From the NCBI GenBank assembly GCA_027943245.1, contig JANDJZ010000712.1, positions 1 through 25,131 on the forward strand: DNA of 25,131 bases, in the 5' to 3' direction. Made by a program: the position numbers and the translations under genes. Of the stretch, positions 1-9,197 are shown piece by piece (positions within the stretch are counted from its first letter, which is position 1; the number at the start of each line of letters is the position of its first letter). The stretch comes from Acanthamoeba sp. SK_2022b (lineage: Eukaryota; Discosea; Longamoebia; Acanthamoebidae). The notes beneath the pieces are model-generated. The model saw nothing but the letters and a program-made list of their open reading frames with translations. It was not told the origin of the DNA and ran no database searches.

Positions 1-355
1 TTCGTTCACCACCATCACTACCACCACCACCACCTACTGTAATCGAACGACAACGAGCAACGAGGTTGACGGCGAGAGAGAGAGATGAGTGAGAGGCGCC
101 AACCTCGCACTCACTCCCAAACCAGCCGTCTTCCTCCTCTTCCTCCTATCTCTTCTACCTTCTTCTCTCCCAATCCTCTTCTTTTGTTTAGCTCTCCCAT
201 TTTTTTTTTGTTTCGAGATGAATGTAAATGGCTTCCCTCCTCCCCTCTTTAAAACAAATAAAAAACAACAATAAAAATAACGAGAAACCAACAACGCCTA
301 CTCACACGACACACAGGCTATGTACAATCAACGGTGGTGGTCACCACTCGCTCGG
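1..355. other. Left-edge spacer, 3' flank of the ArfGAP gene
   Basis: The first 30 bases are a CAC/CAT-rich microsatellite. On the + strand they read as a short His-rich run that stops at 40-42, so this could be the last codons of a + strand gene cut by the window edge, but nothing supports that independently. Bases 120-215 are a long pyrimidine tract and 250-280 are A-rich with AATAAA-like words. I see no other gene here. Most of the stretch probably serves as the downstream region of the ArfGAP gene on the - strand. Confidence 0.4.
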
Positions 356-2414
356 TCACACGCGCTTTTTGGCGGAGCGGTGCTGGTCGGCTTGAGGGAC
401 CCCTGGCGCTTCCGGGTTGCCCCCCTGTAACTTGGTGCTTGCCCGGTTGGCCTTCCTTGTCGTCGCCTTCTCCTCTTCGTCGTGGCCCGCGACAGTCCTC
501 GCTGTCCGGGTCGTGGTCGTCTTCGTCTTTATCTTTGTTTCTTTCTCGCTCGTCTTCGTCTTCTCTTTCTCGGCGCTTCTCTTCGGCTTCGACCTCTTCT
601 CCTTCTGTACTTCCGCAACATCGGATTGTCGTTCCTTCTTCTTCTGCTTCTTCATCTTCACCTTCGCATCCTTCTCCGCCTCGAGCCGGGGCTGCTCTTC
701 TCCTTCGCTCGCGCTCTCCTTCTCCTTCACCTTCTCCTTCTTCTCCTCCTTCTCCTCCTTCTCTTTCACCTTCTCCTTCGTCTTCTCCTGATGGTGGCGA
801 GGAGCGTCGATGATATCCCGAGGCGACGTCAAGATTGACGAGGACGATGACGACGGCGACAGGGCGGACCTGCTGCGTTGGCGCCTGACCGCCGGGCCCG
901 GCGCGCTCGGCCCGTCGTTCTGTCGCTTGCGGTCGGCCTCGCCCGCCGAGCCCTTGCGGCCCAGCAGTGCGTCCGTGGACGACGAGAACGTGAAGAGGGC
1001 GGTGAGGTCCCTCGACAGCCGCTTCATACGCCCTTCCTTCTTCACCTTCTCCTTCTTCTTTATCGTCGTCGCGCCCTTCATCTCGTCATCCTCTTCTATC
1101 ATTGATGACGATGGTGATGACGACGACGACGACGATGATGATGAGGATGACGACGATGACAATGACGACGATGATGACGGAGAAGAAAACGAGGGCAGGG
1201 TGACGGAACGTCGATCGAGGCCCGCCTTGGCCTTGCGGCGGCGCTTGGCCTCGTCGATCATGCGCTTGCGCTCGAGCTGCTGCTGCTTGACCAGCTGCTC
1301 GAGGTCGGTCTCCCCCACGCGCCACTCGCTCTGTATGCTGTCCCACCCGCGCTCGATGTCCCGCTTGGTCAGCTTGGCGCTCCCGCGCCACCGCCGCCTC
1401 TCCCCGTGGGCGTCGGTGGCCTCCCCCGCCGCTGGCGTGGCCCTCGACGACGACGGAGCTTCGGAGTTGGGCGTGTGGAATGTGGAAAAGGGAAAGGAAT
1501 GCAGTGGCCCCGTGGCGGGGCTGCATGACTTGATGCGGCCGGGCATCGTGTGCAGACGTCGGCCGGTCGACGACGGCGACAGGTCTCTGGTCGACGGGAG
1601 GATGGCCGACGACGCCGATGCGGCCGAGGAGGAGGCGGAGGGCGTGAAGACGAGACGAGCCTCCTCGGCCTCGAACCGGGTCCATTCCTCAGCATTCTTG
1701 GGCACGTGGCGGAAACGCTGCTCCACATACTTGGCGCGGATCCACGTGGTCAACTCCCTGATGTGTTGTGTGTTGTGTGTGGGCAGTGGTTGAGTTTGGG
1801 GCGCCATGCACGACCGGCGGGGGAGGAGAGGACACGCACTCGAACGACGAGCGCGGAGTGGGCTTCTGAGTACGCGGTGGGACCTCCTGCTCGAGTATGC
1901 TGTTGACGAAGGCGTTGCCGCGCGTCTTCATGCTCTGCACACGTGGCGGGGACAGAGCGAGTGAGAGACAAGCATGCGGAGCTGGAAGAGGGCGTCGGCG
2001 GGTCGTACCGTCACCTGCTCGTCGGTCCACGAGTCGAGCTGCACCGACCGCACGCGCGACACGGCCGACCCCAACGACCTTTGGCGATGACCGTGAGCCA
2101 CTACTTGCCGTACACAAATAAAATAGCAATAAAATAGATAAAATAGAAAAGATGCAAAAGGCGCACTGTGGAGGCACCTGTGCACGCCAGAGCAGCGGAT
2201 GCAAAAGATGGACCCAAAGGTGAGGGACGCCCACTGCGGGTCTGCAACGCACACGGAGCAGGTGAACAGACACATCTAAAAAAGAAAGTGCAAAAAAAAA
2301 ATGAAAGCGAAGAGGAGTACCTGGGGCGCCGCAGTCGGCGCACCGGGTGTTGGCAGGGCTGGAAAGTACTCGCTTGATGCTACCCGCACCGCCACCGCTC
2401 GTGGTCGCACGCAT
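356..2414 (-). CDS. ArfGAP-domain protein with long low-complexity tail
   Basis: Predicted GTPase-activating protein for ARF small GTPases, acting at membrane coats. Exons (- strand): 2414-2321, 2241-2178, 2078-2015, 1934-1840, 1757-356, giving 572 residues with every junction in frame. The first 90 or so residues carry the ArfGAP zinc finger, CADC (C25, C28) and CIRC (C45, C48) with 16 residues between, followed by the catalytic arginine R53 in SGVHR and by VRSVQLDSW. After the motif WIRAKYVEQRF the remaining ~450 residues are disordered: a long poly-Ser stretch, and several Lys/Glu-rich blocks (KEKVKEKEEKEEKKEK type). The order of features resembles SMAP/AGD5-like ArfGAPs, but the tail is not recognisable. 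The start is the ATG at 2414, just before the finger. It is transcribed divergently from PIG-P. Confidence 0.88.
1090..1200. repeat. Imperfect GAC/GAT trinucleotide tract coding poly-Ser
   Basis: On the + strand this is a degenerate GAT/GAC repeat. On the coding (-) strand it gives TCA/TCG/TCC/TCT serine codons of the ArfGAP tail, ending in an acidic MIEEDDE segment. Mixed synonymous codons suggest the poly-Ser run is kept at protein level rather than being a recent slippage product. Confidence 0.6.
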
Positions 2415-2849
2415 GGTGGCCTCAACTAGTTCGCAAGATTAAACAACAGGGACAAGACAAGGTGGCGCCACCTATTTGGCAAGGGTCCCTCTTGACCGCT
2501 TGCTCTCTTTGTTTCTACCTGGTGCAGGTAGATGGTGGGGTGTGTTCGCTTTCAGGCCAGTTGGTTTGGTTGCGCTTTGTGATGGTGACTCTGCTCAGTG
2601 CCGGTGAACAAAGTTACGCACCAGAGCCACTCACCATCGTGTGAGTTCCACAGGGAATCTGCAATTGATCGTCAAGGGCCCGACACCCCACTGGACATCG
2701 CAACAGTTGTAGCACAAGAGTTTGAATGTGCCTTGGGCCAACTCGCCCCACCTTGCCCACCAGTGACGGGCAGCGGAGCTCAGCGGTGCAAAGGAGGAAG
2801 CAGAAAAAAAAGGATCAAATAAAATAAAATCAAATAAAAACATAACACG
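2415..2849. promoter_or_regulatory. Bidirectional promoter region, ArfGAP / PIG-P
   Basis: This 435-bp spacer lies between two divergent start codons, so it must hold both promoters. No convincing coding frame is present. The PIG-P side (about 2805-2845) is an A/AATAAA-rich stretch right before the ATG, as is common in this window. I could not pick out a clear TATA box. Confidence 0.45.
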
Positions 2850-3618
2850 ATGGAAATACGACAAGGAGAGCAGAGCACAGAATCAGCAACACAGCTACTG
2901 CAAGAAAAGCGTGGCGCCAACGTGGAGGTCTATGGCTTCGTGGCCTGGATCGCAACCGGCCTCACCTTTGGTGCCCCCCCCCCACTTTCCTCTTTCTCCC
3001 ATTTGCATTTTCCTGTTGCTCGCTGGCCAGTGCTGGCTCATCTCTGACGTGGCTTGCTCCCCTCTCGTTAGTGGCGTACGTGCTCTGGGCCTTCCTTTCC
3101 GAGGAGTGGCTCGAGTGGCTTGGCGTTACCTACTACCCATCCAAGCACGTAGCAGCTGTTGCCTCCCACCGCGTGGGTGGGTCTTGGTGGCAACGCACTC
3201 TAACGCGTGCTTGTTCGTGTGTGAAGATACTGGGCGACGGCGTTTCCGGCGTGGCTATGCGTGAGCTACCTCTTCTTCCAGTTCCTCTTCTACACGGCCT
3301 TCAACTGGGCCTTCAGCAGGCCACTCGACTCGCGCACCACGCTCACTGGTCCAGTTCACATCTCACCTCCCCCTCCCCCTCCCCGCCTCACGTATTCGGT
3401 TCGTGTGTGTGCGCGCGTGTCCAGACGAGCACACGGTGGCGCCGGGCCCGGACACTCGGGAAGGAGCGGCGCTGGTGGAGAGCCTCATGCGGCGAAGGAA
3501 AGGGCAGCGGGTGTTGGCCGAACAACCTTTCGACGACGACAACGCGACGAAAGTCGACGTGCCGCCCCTGTGCGACCTGCCCATCGCCACCGTCAACCGG
3601 CTCCTCTTCCCTTCCTGA
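2850..3618 (+). CDS. PIGP: PIG-P, GPI-GlcNAc transferase subunit P
   Basis: Small subunit of the ER complex (GPI-GnT) that adds GlcNAc to phosphatidylinositol, the first step of GPI-anchor synthesis. Exons: 2850-2970, 3072-3144, 3227-3348, 3425-3618, giving 169 residues. Two hydrophobic hairpin segments are visible: VYGFVAWIATGLTFG plus VAYVLWAF (residues ~26-50), and YWATAFPAWLCVSYLFFQF and onward (~65-95). Between them lie WLEWLGVTYYPSKYW, matching the family signature. After the second comes SRPLDSRTTLTDEHT, and the C-terminal half ends with DVPPLCDLPIATVNRLLF, the family's conserved closing motif. Intron 2 (3145-3226) only keeps the frame if its donor is GC (AA|GCACGT). The ATG at 2850 is the first in frame. 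Length is typical for PIG-P. Confidence 0.92.
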
Positions 3619-3720
3619 TCGCGAATACACGACGAAAATAGAGAGCGTTTGGTGATGGTTGCCGCCGTTGGTGACATCAACACTTGGGGAAAGAGAGACA
3701 TCACTGTGGGTCATCAGTGC

Positions 3721-3753
3721 GTCTGATGTCCGGAATCACGTGTCTGATGTCCG
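3721..3753. repeat. 12-bp direct repeat flanking a CACGTG palindrome
   Basis: GTCTGATGTCCG occurs at 3721-3732 and again at 3742-3753, two helical turns (21 bp) apart, with CACGTG at 3737-3742 between and touching the second copy. The arrangement looks like paired transcription-factor sites around an E-box. It lies about 250-285 bp before the ATG of the small secreted gene. Function is inferred only. Confidence 0.5.
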
Positions 3754-3876
3754 CCTTACATCGGTCATGGGGTGACTGCGGGCAGTTGTTCGTAGGTCTC
3801 CTTGGTGACAGTGGCACCCATTTCCCATTGGCAGAAGTTCATCTCTGACCGATATTACAGTTGTAATAAAGGGGGG

Positions 3877-3886
3877 ATATATACCG
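3877..3886 (+). promoter_or_regulatory. TATA-like element
   Basis: The word ATATATAC follows a run of G residues, about 120 bp before the ATG at 4006. A start of transcription some 30 bp downstream would leave a 5' UTR of roughly 95 nt. This is inferred from position and composition alone. Confidence 0.3.
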
Positions 3887-4005
3887 CTTAGGGCAATGGT
3901 CACTCCTGCACCCATGTGACACCACTCACTGCTGTTCAAAAAAGTAAGGCAAGTTCGCATTATAATTCACTAACCAAGCAAGCAACTCTATACCAACATC
4001 AAATC

Positions 4006-4468
4006 ATGAAAAGCTCTTTCATCTTGTTCGGCGCAGCGCTGATGCTGATGACCTTCCTGTTTGGCTGCGCCCTCAGCCACGAGGGCTTGAAGTCATGTAC
4101 GTCTATAATATCTCGGACTTGCCCACTTCACTCACACTTGTTCTAGAGGACGAACCGGTGGCGCACTGATCCAGGCTTCGTTCAGCGCCACTGCTACCAT
4201 CTCTGGCCCTGCAACCTTTGAGCTACATTTGTAACTACAAAGTTGGCCAATCCGACAGTGGGGAATTCCCTCTCACCACCCCACCATCATGGCGAAGGTC
4301 AAGGATGTCGACGATAGCATCCCCACGCTAAAGATCAAGATTCCGGCAGGGACCATGGTGAAGGCCGACCAAAACTGTGCCAACGCGGTGGTGACCCTCT
4401 GCCCCAACTGCGGTGACGGTGGCCGCCCAGGTTGCGGCGGTATCATCGCGAAGTTTTTCTCGCTCTAA
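4006..4468 (+). CDS. Small secreted protein, frame unresolved or broken
   Basis: The ATG at 4006 starts a clear signal peptide (MKSSFILFGAALMLM, then a hydrophobic run to CALSHEG). A GTACGT donor follows at about 4099, and acceptor AGs occur from about 4146. Downstream, three coding-like stretches lie in different frames: GALIQASFSATATISGPATF (to a TAA at 4232), then CNYKVGQSDSGEFPLTTPP in another frame, then from 4289 to the stop at 4466-4468 a frame ending with a Cys/Gly-rich tail (CANAVVTLCPNCGDGGRPGC). I found no intron of normal size that joins all three. It may be a decaying gene, contain two small indels in the assembly, or be spliced in a way I cannot see. Family unknown; the strand-like pattern suggests a beta-rich extracellular domain. 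Confidence 0.4.
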
Positions 4469-4745
4469 TCATTGAGCATCATCTGTTTGTACCCTCCCCT
4501 TACATTAACAAAGGAACACAGGCAACTGTTTTGTTTTTCTTTACATGCCTTAATGTTGGTTGGTCATGGGCATTAGTCCAGCGATGCGTTTTGATTATCA
4601 AGTCCTTCAGGGAAACCACACTACGCCACTCACCACACCAATAATGGCCACCGCAAGATCGTGAGGGGTTTTAGACAGTGTAATTGGTGATTTCAAAGGC
4701 GACAAGAGCAGGAATATCTTCTCTCTCTCTGGCCTGGCTGAGTCG

Positions 4746-4889
4746 CTACTGTCTGCTGTCGAAAGCGAACGTGGCCGGAGATCGAGCGACGAAGAGCTTG
4801 CGCCAGCTCTCGTGCCCGTGCTGCAGCACCGACAGCGTGAACGCCTAAAGTCCATGCCACGCGCACATACAAGCGCACGACGGGCATCA

Positions 4890-4928
<39 letters not shown>

Positions 4929-6221
4929 CTCTCTCTCTCTCTCTTACGGTGCGTCGTAAGGTGACGTGGCCTAGACGAACCCTGTCGAGGGCCTTGTCGT
5001 CGAAGGCGTAGGAGTTCTTCTGCTTGCCTTCGGCCACCTTGTACACACGGTACCACTCCTGCACCGCGCTCAGCGTGCCCGGCATGTGCTTCTCCACTTC
5101 GCTCACATCTGCTCGGCATCATGATGCCGTTGGTAATAATAAAACAAAAAATAAGATAAAAATAATAAATACAAAAACCTCGCGAGGTCGGTACCGTTGA
5201 GGGAGGCGGCCTTGGGGTCGTTGACGTCGATGGCGATCACCTTCCAGTCCAGCTCGCCCTCATCCACGAGCGCGAAAGCGCCCAACACCTTCACCTTCAC
5301 CACCTGTCTCGCCACGCACACGCACACGCACACACGCACGCCGAGCGTTTGTGTGAGGCCTTGGTGTTTGAGCGCTCTACGGATGGCCACGGCGGCCCAC
5401 TGCACGCGCACCTCGCCTCGCTGGGCGACGCGCGAGCCGATCTCGATGACGTCGATGGGGTCGTTGTCGCCGGCCAGGTTCACCTGCGGGTGTGCCTCCG
5501 CGCTGGGGTCCTCCCACGTCTGCGGGAACGCGCCGTAGTTCCACAACACCGGGCCGTGCTTCAAATACCTTTCCGTGGACGCACACCATCGTCAACATTG
5601 ATGGCAACAACCTCTCCCTCACACAACGCGTTGCAAAAGGGGAGGGAGGAGTGGGCTGGGCTCACCTGAGGCTTCCGTCCTTGTTCGTGTCCTGCTTGAT
5701 GGGGTTCCAGGCCTCGTCGGTGGCGATCTCCATCTTTTCGTTTGTCCTTTCGTGGAGGAGTCGACGTGAACAGCGCACAGTGAGACAGGCCAAAGATGTG
5801 TGCGTGATGTGTGTGCGTGTGTATAACGTTTGGCAGTCAAGTGGGGGAGAGGGAGGTGGTACCCCTTGGGGATCTCGACGACGTAGCGGAGCACGCCGTG
5901 CTCGATGCCGGTGCCCGACTCGGTGAGGGCGATGTCGTGCCAGGGGGAGAGCCTCTGGCCGTTCTCGCCGTCGTAGAAGAACACGCGATAGTCGTGTGTG
6001 CCTGGCGTGCCCTCCACCCGCGCTTCCACCTGCGAACAACGGTTATTTTCTTATTATAAAATAATATTATTTTATAATAAGATTGCCCATCATAATCTTT
6101 CACTTCACTCTAAAGGAGGCATTTATATTTGTTTTTCTTAAAGAAATAACGAAATAAAAAACGAATGGTGGGGATTAATCTCTGTCGAGAGTACGTTGCC
6201 ACTGCGGACGGAGGTGGTCAT
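4746..6221 (-). CDS. Soluble inorganic pyrophosphatase
   Basis: Hydrolyses pyrophosphate to phosphate, pulling biosynthetic reactions forward. Family I, eukaryotic type. Exons (- strand): 6221-6195, 6029-5863, 5746-5666, 5568-5412, 5303-5195, 5108-4981, 4844-4746; 255 residues, all junctions in frame. The signature DNDPIDV (residues 126-132) gives metal ligands D126 and D131, and D163 in [11 protein letters not shown] is the third. Other matches are [42 protein letters not shown] and the C-terminal HGHESWRKL. No targeting signal is evident, so it is probably cytosolic. The 9-codon first exon (MTTSVRSGN) is the least certain part; the alternative is an ATG at about 6311. The last intron contains a CA/CT microsatellite. 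Slightly shorter at the C-terminus than animal and fungal enzymes. Confidence 0.93.
4892..4944. repeat. (CA)n(CT)n microsatellite in pyrophosphatase intron
   Basis: A perfect CA run (about 16 units) passes directly into a perfect CT run (about 10 units), inside the last intron of the pyrophosphatase gene. On the transcribed strand it reads (AG)n(TG)n, so it supplies a purine-rich then GT-rich stretch between donor and acceptor. It is likely to vary in length between strains. Confidence 0.9.
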
Positions 6222-6405
6222 GGCTGCCGCTCGACCTCGAAGGGTGATGCTGCATGTGGTGACGGTGGTCCTCACCCTGCTGGCGCAAGACGCTGCCCTC
6301 CGCATCTCCTTTGCACGAGACTTGCAACAATGCTACTCCTTTGCACGAGACTTACACAGGAATAAAGAAAACAAATAATAAATAATAAATAATAAATAAC
6401 ATTGT
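6222..6405. promoter_or_regulatory. Pyrophosphatase promoter / carrier 3' flank
   Basis: This 184-bp spacer between two tandem - strand genes must hold both the end of the carrier transcript and the pyrophosphatase promoter. Its carrier side (6360-6400) is a string of AATAAT/AATAAA units. It contains an 18-bp direct repeat, listed separately. Confidence 0.5.
6306..6353. repeat. 18-bp direct repeat upstream of pyrophosphatase
   Basis: CTCCTTTGCACGAGACTT occurs at 6306-6323 and again, identically, at 6336-6353, with a period of 30 bp (about three helical turns). It lies 85-132 bp upstream of the pyrophosphatase ATG on the promoter side, so it may be a duplicated factor-binding site. It is also close to the 3' end of the carrier gene. 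Confidence 0.75.
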
Positions 6406-7955
6406 TTATGGTCGGTTCTCGCTGTGTGGCGAAGCGTCGGCCAGTCGGCCGTAGGCAACCTTGAGCCGCTCGAAGGCGGCCAACGCAATCGCTGTAGTTG
6501 GTGCCTGCCCCAATCAACAGCCAAAAACAGCCCGACACGATCATGAGCAAGAGAACTAAGAAGAGGAGCGAGAGAGAGGGAGAGATAGGGAGATGAGTGG
6601 GTGGACGTGCCTGGAAGGCGATGCGAGCACCGGCGCCTCGGAAGATGCCGCGCCACCCCTCGTCGCTGACGATGCGGGCGACCCCGTGGAAGACGTTGGC
6701 GTAGCCGAATCTTCGCTCCCCGCCGGCCCGCTCGACCTGCATTCTCAGCTTGGCCATGTCGAGCACGTTGGTGCTGTGGCACAGCCCCCCCCCAAGGGTC
6801 AGACCTGTTGTTGCACGCGCGGGCGAGATCCAACGGAACGGCGGGCGCAACGCACCACAAAGCGGCCAGTGAAGCTGCGGTGGCGGAGCAGGCCAGGACC
6901 GCCCCGAACGAGAGCGTGGTCGTGGTTGTCGTCGTTGCTGTGGCGCCGCCGCCTTCGGTCGGCGTCGGTCGCACGCTGTCGCCGGCCAACGCCTCGGCCA
7001 GGGCCTTGAGCTGCTCGTAGTATACAAAGTAGAGCGCCGAGAACGGACCGAAGCTGAGCACGGTGGCCCCGTAGCCTCTGTACAAACCTGACGCACGTAG
7101 CGAGCCCCATGAACACGTGTGCCAAGAGCTGTAAGAGCTGTGTAGACGATACCTCGAAAGCCCTCGGTGCGGAGGATGGTGATGGCAGCGTGTAGGTCAC
7201 CCTTGTAGGCGTAGGACTGCTTGCCCGCGGCCAGCGTGGACTGCACCTGCATGCGCTCCTTGACCACGTCTATTCTCGTACGTGTACACACACACGGGGC
7301 GAGGCGCTTTAGTCTTTGGGGGGGGGGGCACGCCCCGAGTAGCGGCTGTGTAGCGGCACAGAGGGGAAGAGGTTAACGCACCGATGGGAACCCAGAGAGC
7401 GCAGGAGACGAGCTCGGCAAGGAGGCCTGCGGCGAAGTGGGCGAGGAAGGGGCTCTGCCTCACCGGCTCCACGGAAAGGAGGCCCTTCTTGGCGAGCTCG
7501 TACGTGGTGAAGTAGAGGCAGCCGGCTGGCCCGCTCCCCACGAATGCCACCCCGAACCCTGAGCTCCACACACCACACGCGTCAATGTGACCGCAGCTTG
7601 ACGAAGGGCCATGATGACGTGCCACAAGCACAGGCTTGGAGGGGGGGGGGTGCGCACCACGGTAGAGGCCTCGCAGTCCCTCGGTGCGGAGTGTGTGGCG
7701 GAGCACACCCCACAGGCCGCCTCCTGCACCTACCTGCAGCTTGGCCTTAATGGTGTCGAGAGGGTGGCAGGGTATTCGAGAACTGCACACCACACACGAC
7801 ACCACAGCAATAATAAGAAGCCATAGTGGCGCGTACGGAAGGTGAAGGGCGCACAGCATGCTTGCGGTGGCCGACGCCAGCATGGTGACTGTGAGACTGG
7901 GCGGGGGGAGAGAATGGTCCTGCTTGGGCCTATCTCCCGGCTGCCGGCTGCTCAT
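6406..7955 (-). CDS. Mitochondrial carrier (SLC25) family protein
   Basis: Transporter expected in the mitochondrial inner membrane; the substrate cannot be told from sequence. Exons (- strand): 7955-7837, 7782-7658, 7558-7382, 7269-7153, 7087-6856, 6773-6611, 6504-6406; 343 residues. The three carrier repeats are visible through their signatures: HPLDTIKAKLQ, then VPIDVVKERMQ, then NVLDMAKLRMQ. Each is followed by the second-half motif (EGLRGLYRG, EGFRGLYRG, EGWRGIFRG). A Thr/Gly-rich loop separates repeats 2 and 3. The third repeat has Val where Pro is normal. The 54-nt insertion between exons 1 and 2 is in frame and could be retained, but removing it places TM1 correctly against HPLD. The last intron (6505-6610) needs a GC donor (CAG|GCACGT). 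Confidence 0.88.
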
Positions 7956-8164
7956 CCTTCCTCTTCTCTCTTCTGACAAACGATAAAAAAAGAGGTAAAT
8001 AAAAACAAAACATAAAAGACACAAAAGGTTACAACTTTAAGTTAAATGAACCCACATTAGGGATAGCCCGTGAGAAGACTCCACCCCTTGCCATTCCCTT
8101 TGGTGGGATGTCCATTAACTCGAGAGTTCTATTTACAAGGCGTGGGGTGAAGAGATGCTCGCGC

Positions 8165-8721
8165 CTACACGTAGAGACTGGCTGTGGGGATAGAGGTCTG
8201 CCGTGACTCGTTCGCCACGGGTTCGATGAGCTCCTCTTCCTTCTTGATGGCCACCACGCCGGTCTCATAGGTTACTGGAACGGCTTCGTTTGACTTGTAA
8301 AGGAACGGCTGTGCTGGCTCCTCTTCCATTGCCTGCCCGAGCACGTTGATGTCAAAACCCCACACGAACCTCTTGGTGAACTGCGTTTGAGGTGAGACAT
8401 ACCTGTGGCTCGCTCGAGGCGTGGAGGTCAAGTGGCTCGATGGATGGCGTTGGCGGGGGCGTGCGCGGGAGGTGAGTCTTGGGCGTGTCAACCAGCGGGT
8501 CGAGCGATACCGGGGCGAGGGGCAGAGGGTGGTGCTTGAGCGCGGCCAGCAGCTCCGAGCTCAGGATGTGTCGAGACGAGCGACTACCATCTTTGGGCTC
8601 CTGTAGTTAACACTGCCCCGTCAGCTCCTGGTTGTTGAGGCCGAACGGAATCAACAGGGGAGACGCTTACCGCTGGCGAGGGAGGAGGCGGGGGCGGGAG
8701 GTGGGCCTTGTTCTCTTCCAT
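8165..8721 (-). CDS. Unknown Pro/Ser/Thr-rich protein, 138 residues
   Basis: Not recognised. Exons (- strand): 8721-8671, 8600-8403, 8332-8165, all junctions in frame. The protein starts MEENKAHLPPPPPP, has a short helical patch (SSRHILSSELLAALKHH), then a Pro-directed stretch with possible phosphosites (DTPKTHLPRTPPPTPS), and an acidic C-terminus (AIKKEEELIEPVANES) ending in ASLYV. No signal peptide or membrane segment. The hydrophobic C-terminal SLYV could be a PDZ-type ligand, which is a guess. The ATG at 8721 may not be the true start: an acceptor lies just 5' of it (8727-8728) and a donor at 8813-8814, so a 5' UTR intron or an upstream coding exon on the - strand is possible. Confidence 0.6.
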
Positions 8722-9197
8722 GTGTTCTACGCTGAAGGATGAGATAGATGAACAAAATGCTCCAAGGCGAGGCGGAAGAAGCACAAAGCACCAAGAAAGG
8801 GTTGCGGGTTCTACCTTGCGTTGAGAGGAGTCGCGACGTTGGAGTTGATGTGTTGCAGTGTTGGTTGAGTACGGCGGCGTTGGCTGATCGGGTGAAGGTA
8901 CTCTGGTCCTGGGGCTTGTGGAACAAGCTTTGGGAAGGGAGCCAAACCTGGCCGAGTGGAGCACGAGTCTTGCCAAAACCCAAAGCAATTTTCCCTCACA
9001 TTTCCTCGGAAGCGCTTGGGCAGCCACCACAAGACCTTACCCACGACATGACCTGATCTGGTCGTTGTTGTTACAAATGGACGAGCAGTCAACGGGCACC
9101 GGTGGGCTGATAGGGGTCGACCAGATCCAGAGCTGCAACAACGTAATGATGGAACGTAGCAAGTTATGTTTCCTGAACATTGAGTTGTCGACAACCT
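8722..9197. other. Spacer with possible extra 5' exon
   Basis: This stretch lies between two tandem - strand genes. On the - strand, sequence just above 8815 ends in a plausible donor (AAG|GTAGAA), with the matching acceptor at 8727-8728. The resulting frame would run into MEENKAH, so the 138-residue gene may begin further upstream. Otherwise I see no coding pattern; the long frames here have no family features. Confidence 0.35.

Larger units (their letters stand above)
3619..4005. other. Spacer with repeat, E-box and TATA-like site
   Basis: No gene seen in this 387-bp stretch. It holds the 3' flank of PIG-P and the likely promoter of the small secreted gene at 4006. Two listed elements stand out: a 12-bp direct repeat flanking a CACGTG palindrome (3721-3753), and a TATA-like word near 3878. 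Confidence 0.5.

Noticed and set aside
89..274. + strand frame with a hydrophobic, signal-like sequence
   Set aside because: The apparent hydrophobic protein comes from a long pyrimidine tract (CTT/CTC/TTC codons). No splice sites or family support.
810..1793. Long + strand open frame (327 codons) rich in Asp
   Set aside because: It is antisense to the ArfGAP tail. Its Asp runs are the mirror of poly-Ser codons, and it has no domain or splice logic of its own.
2462..2822. Short + strand frames in the ArfGAP/PIG-P spacer
   Set aside because: Short, without family motifs, and located where both promoters must be.
7783..7836. Extra hydrophobic segment in the carrier N-terminus
   Set aside because: The 54-nt in-frame stretch starts GTACGC and ends GTGCAG. 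Removing it puts TM1 in the normal position before HPLD, so I treat it as an intron.
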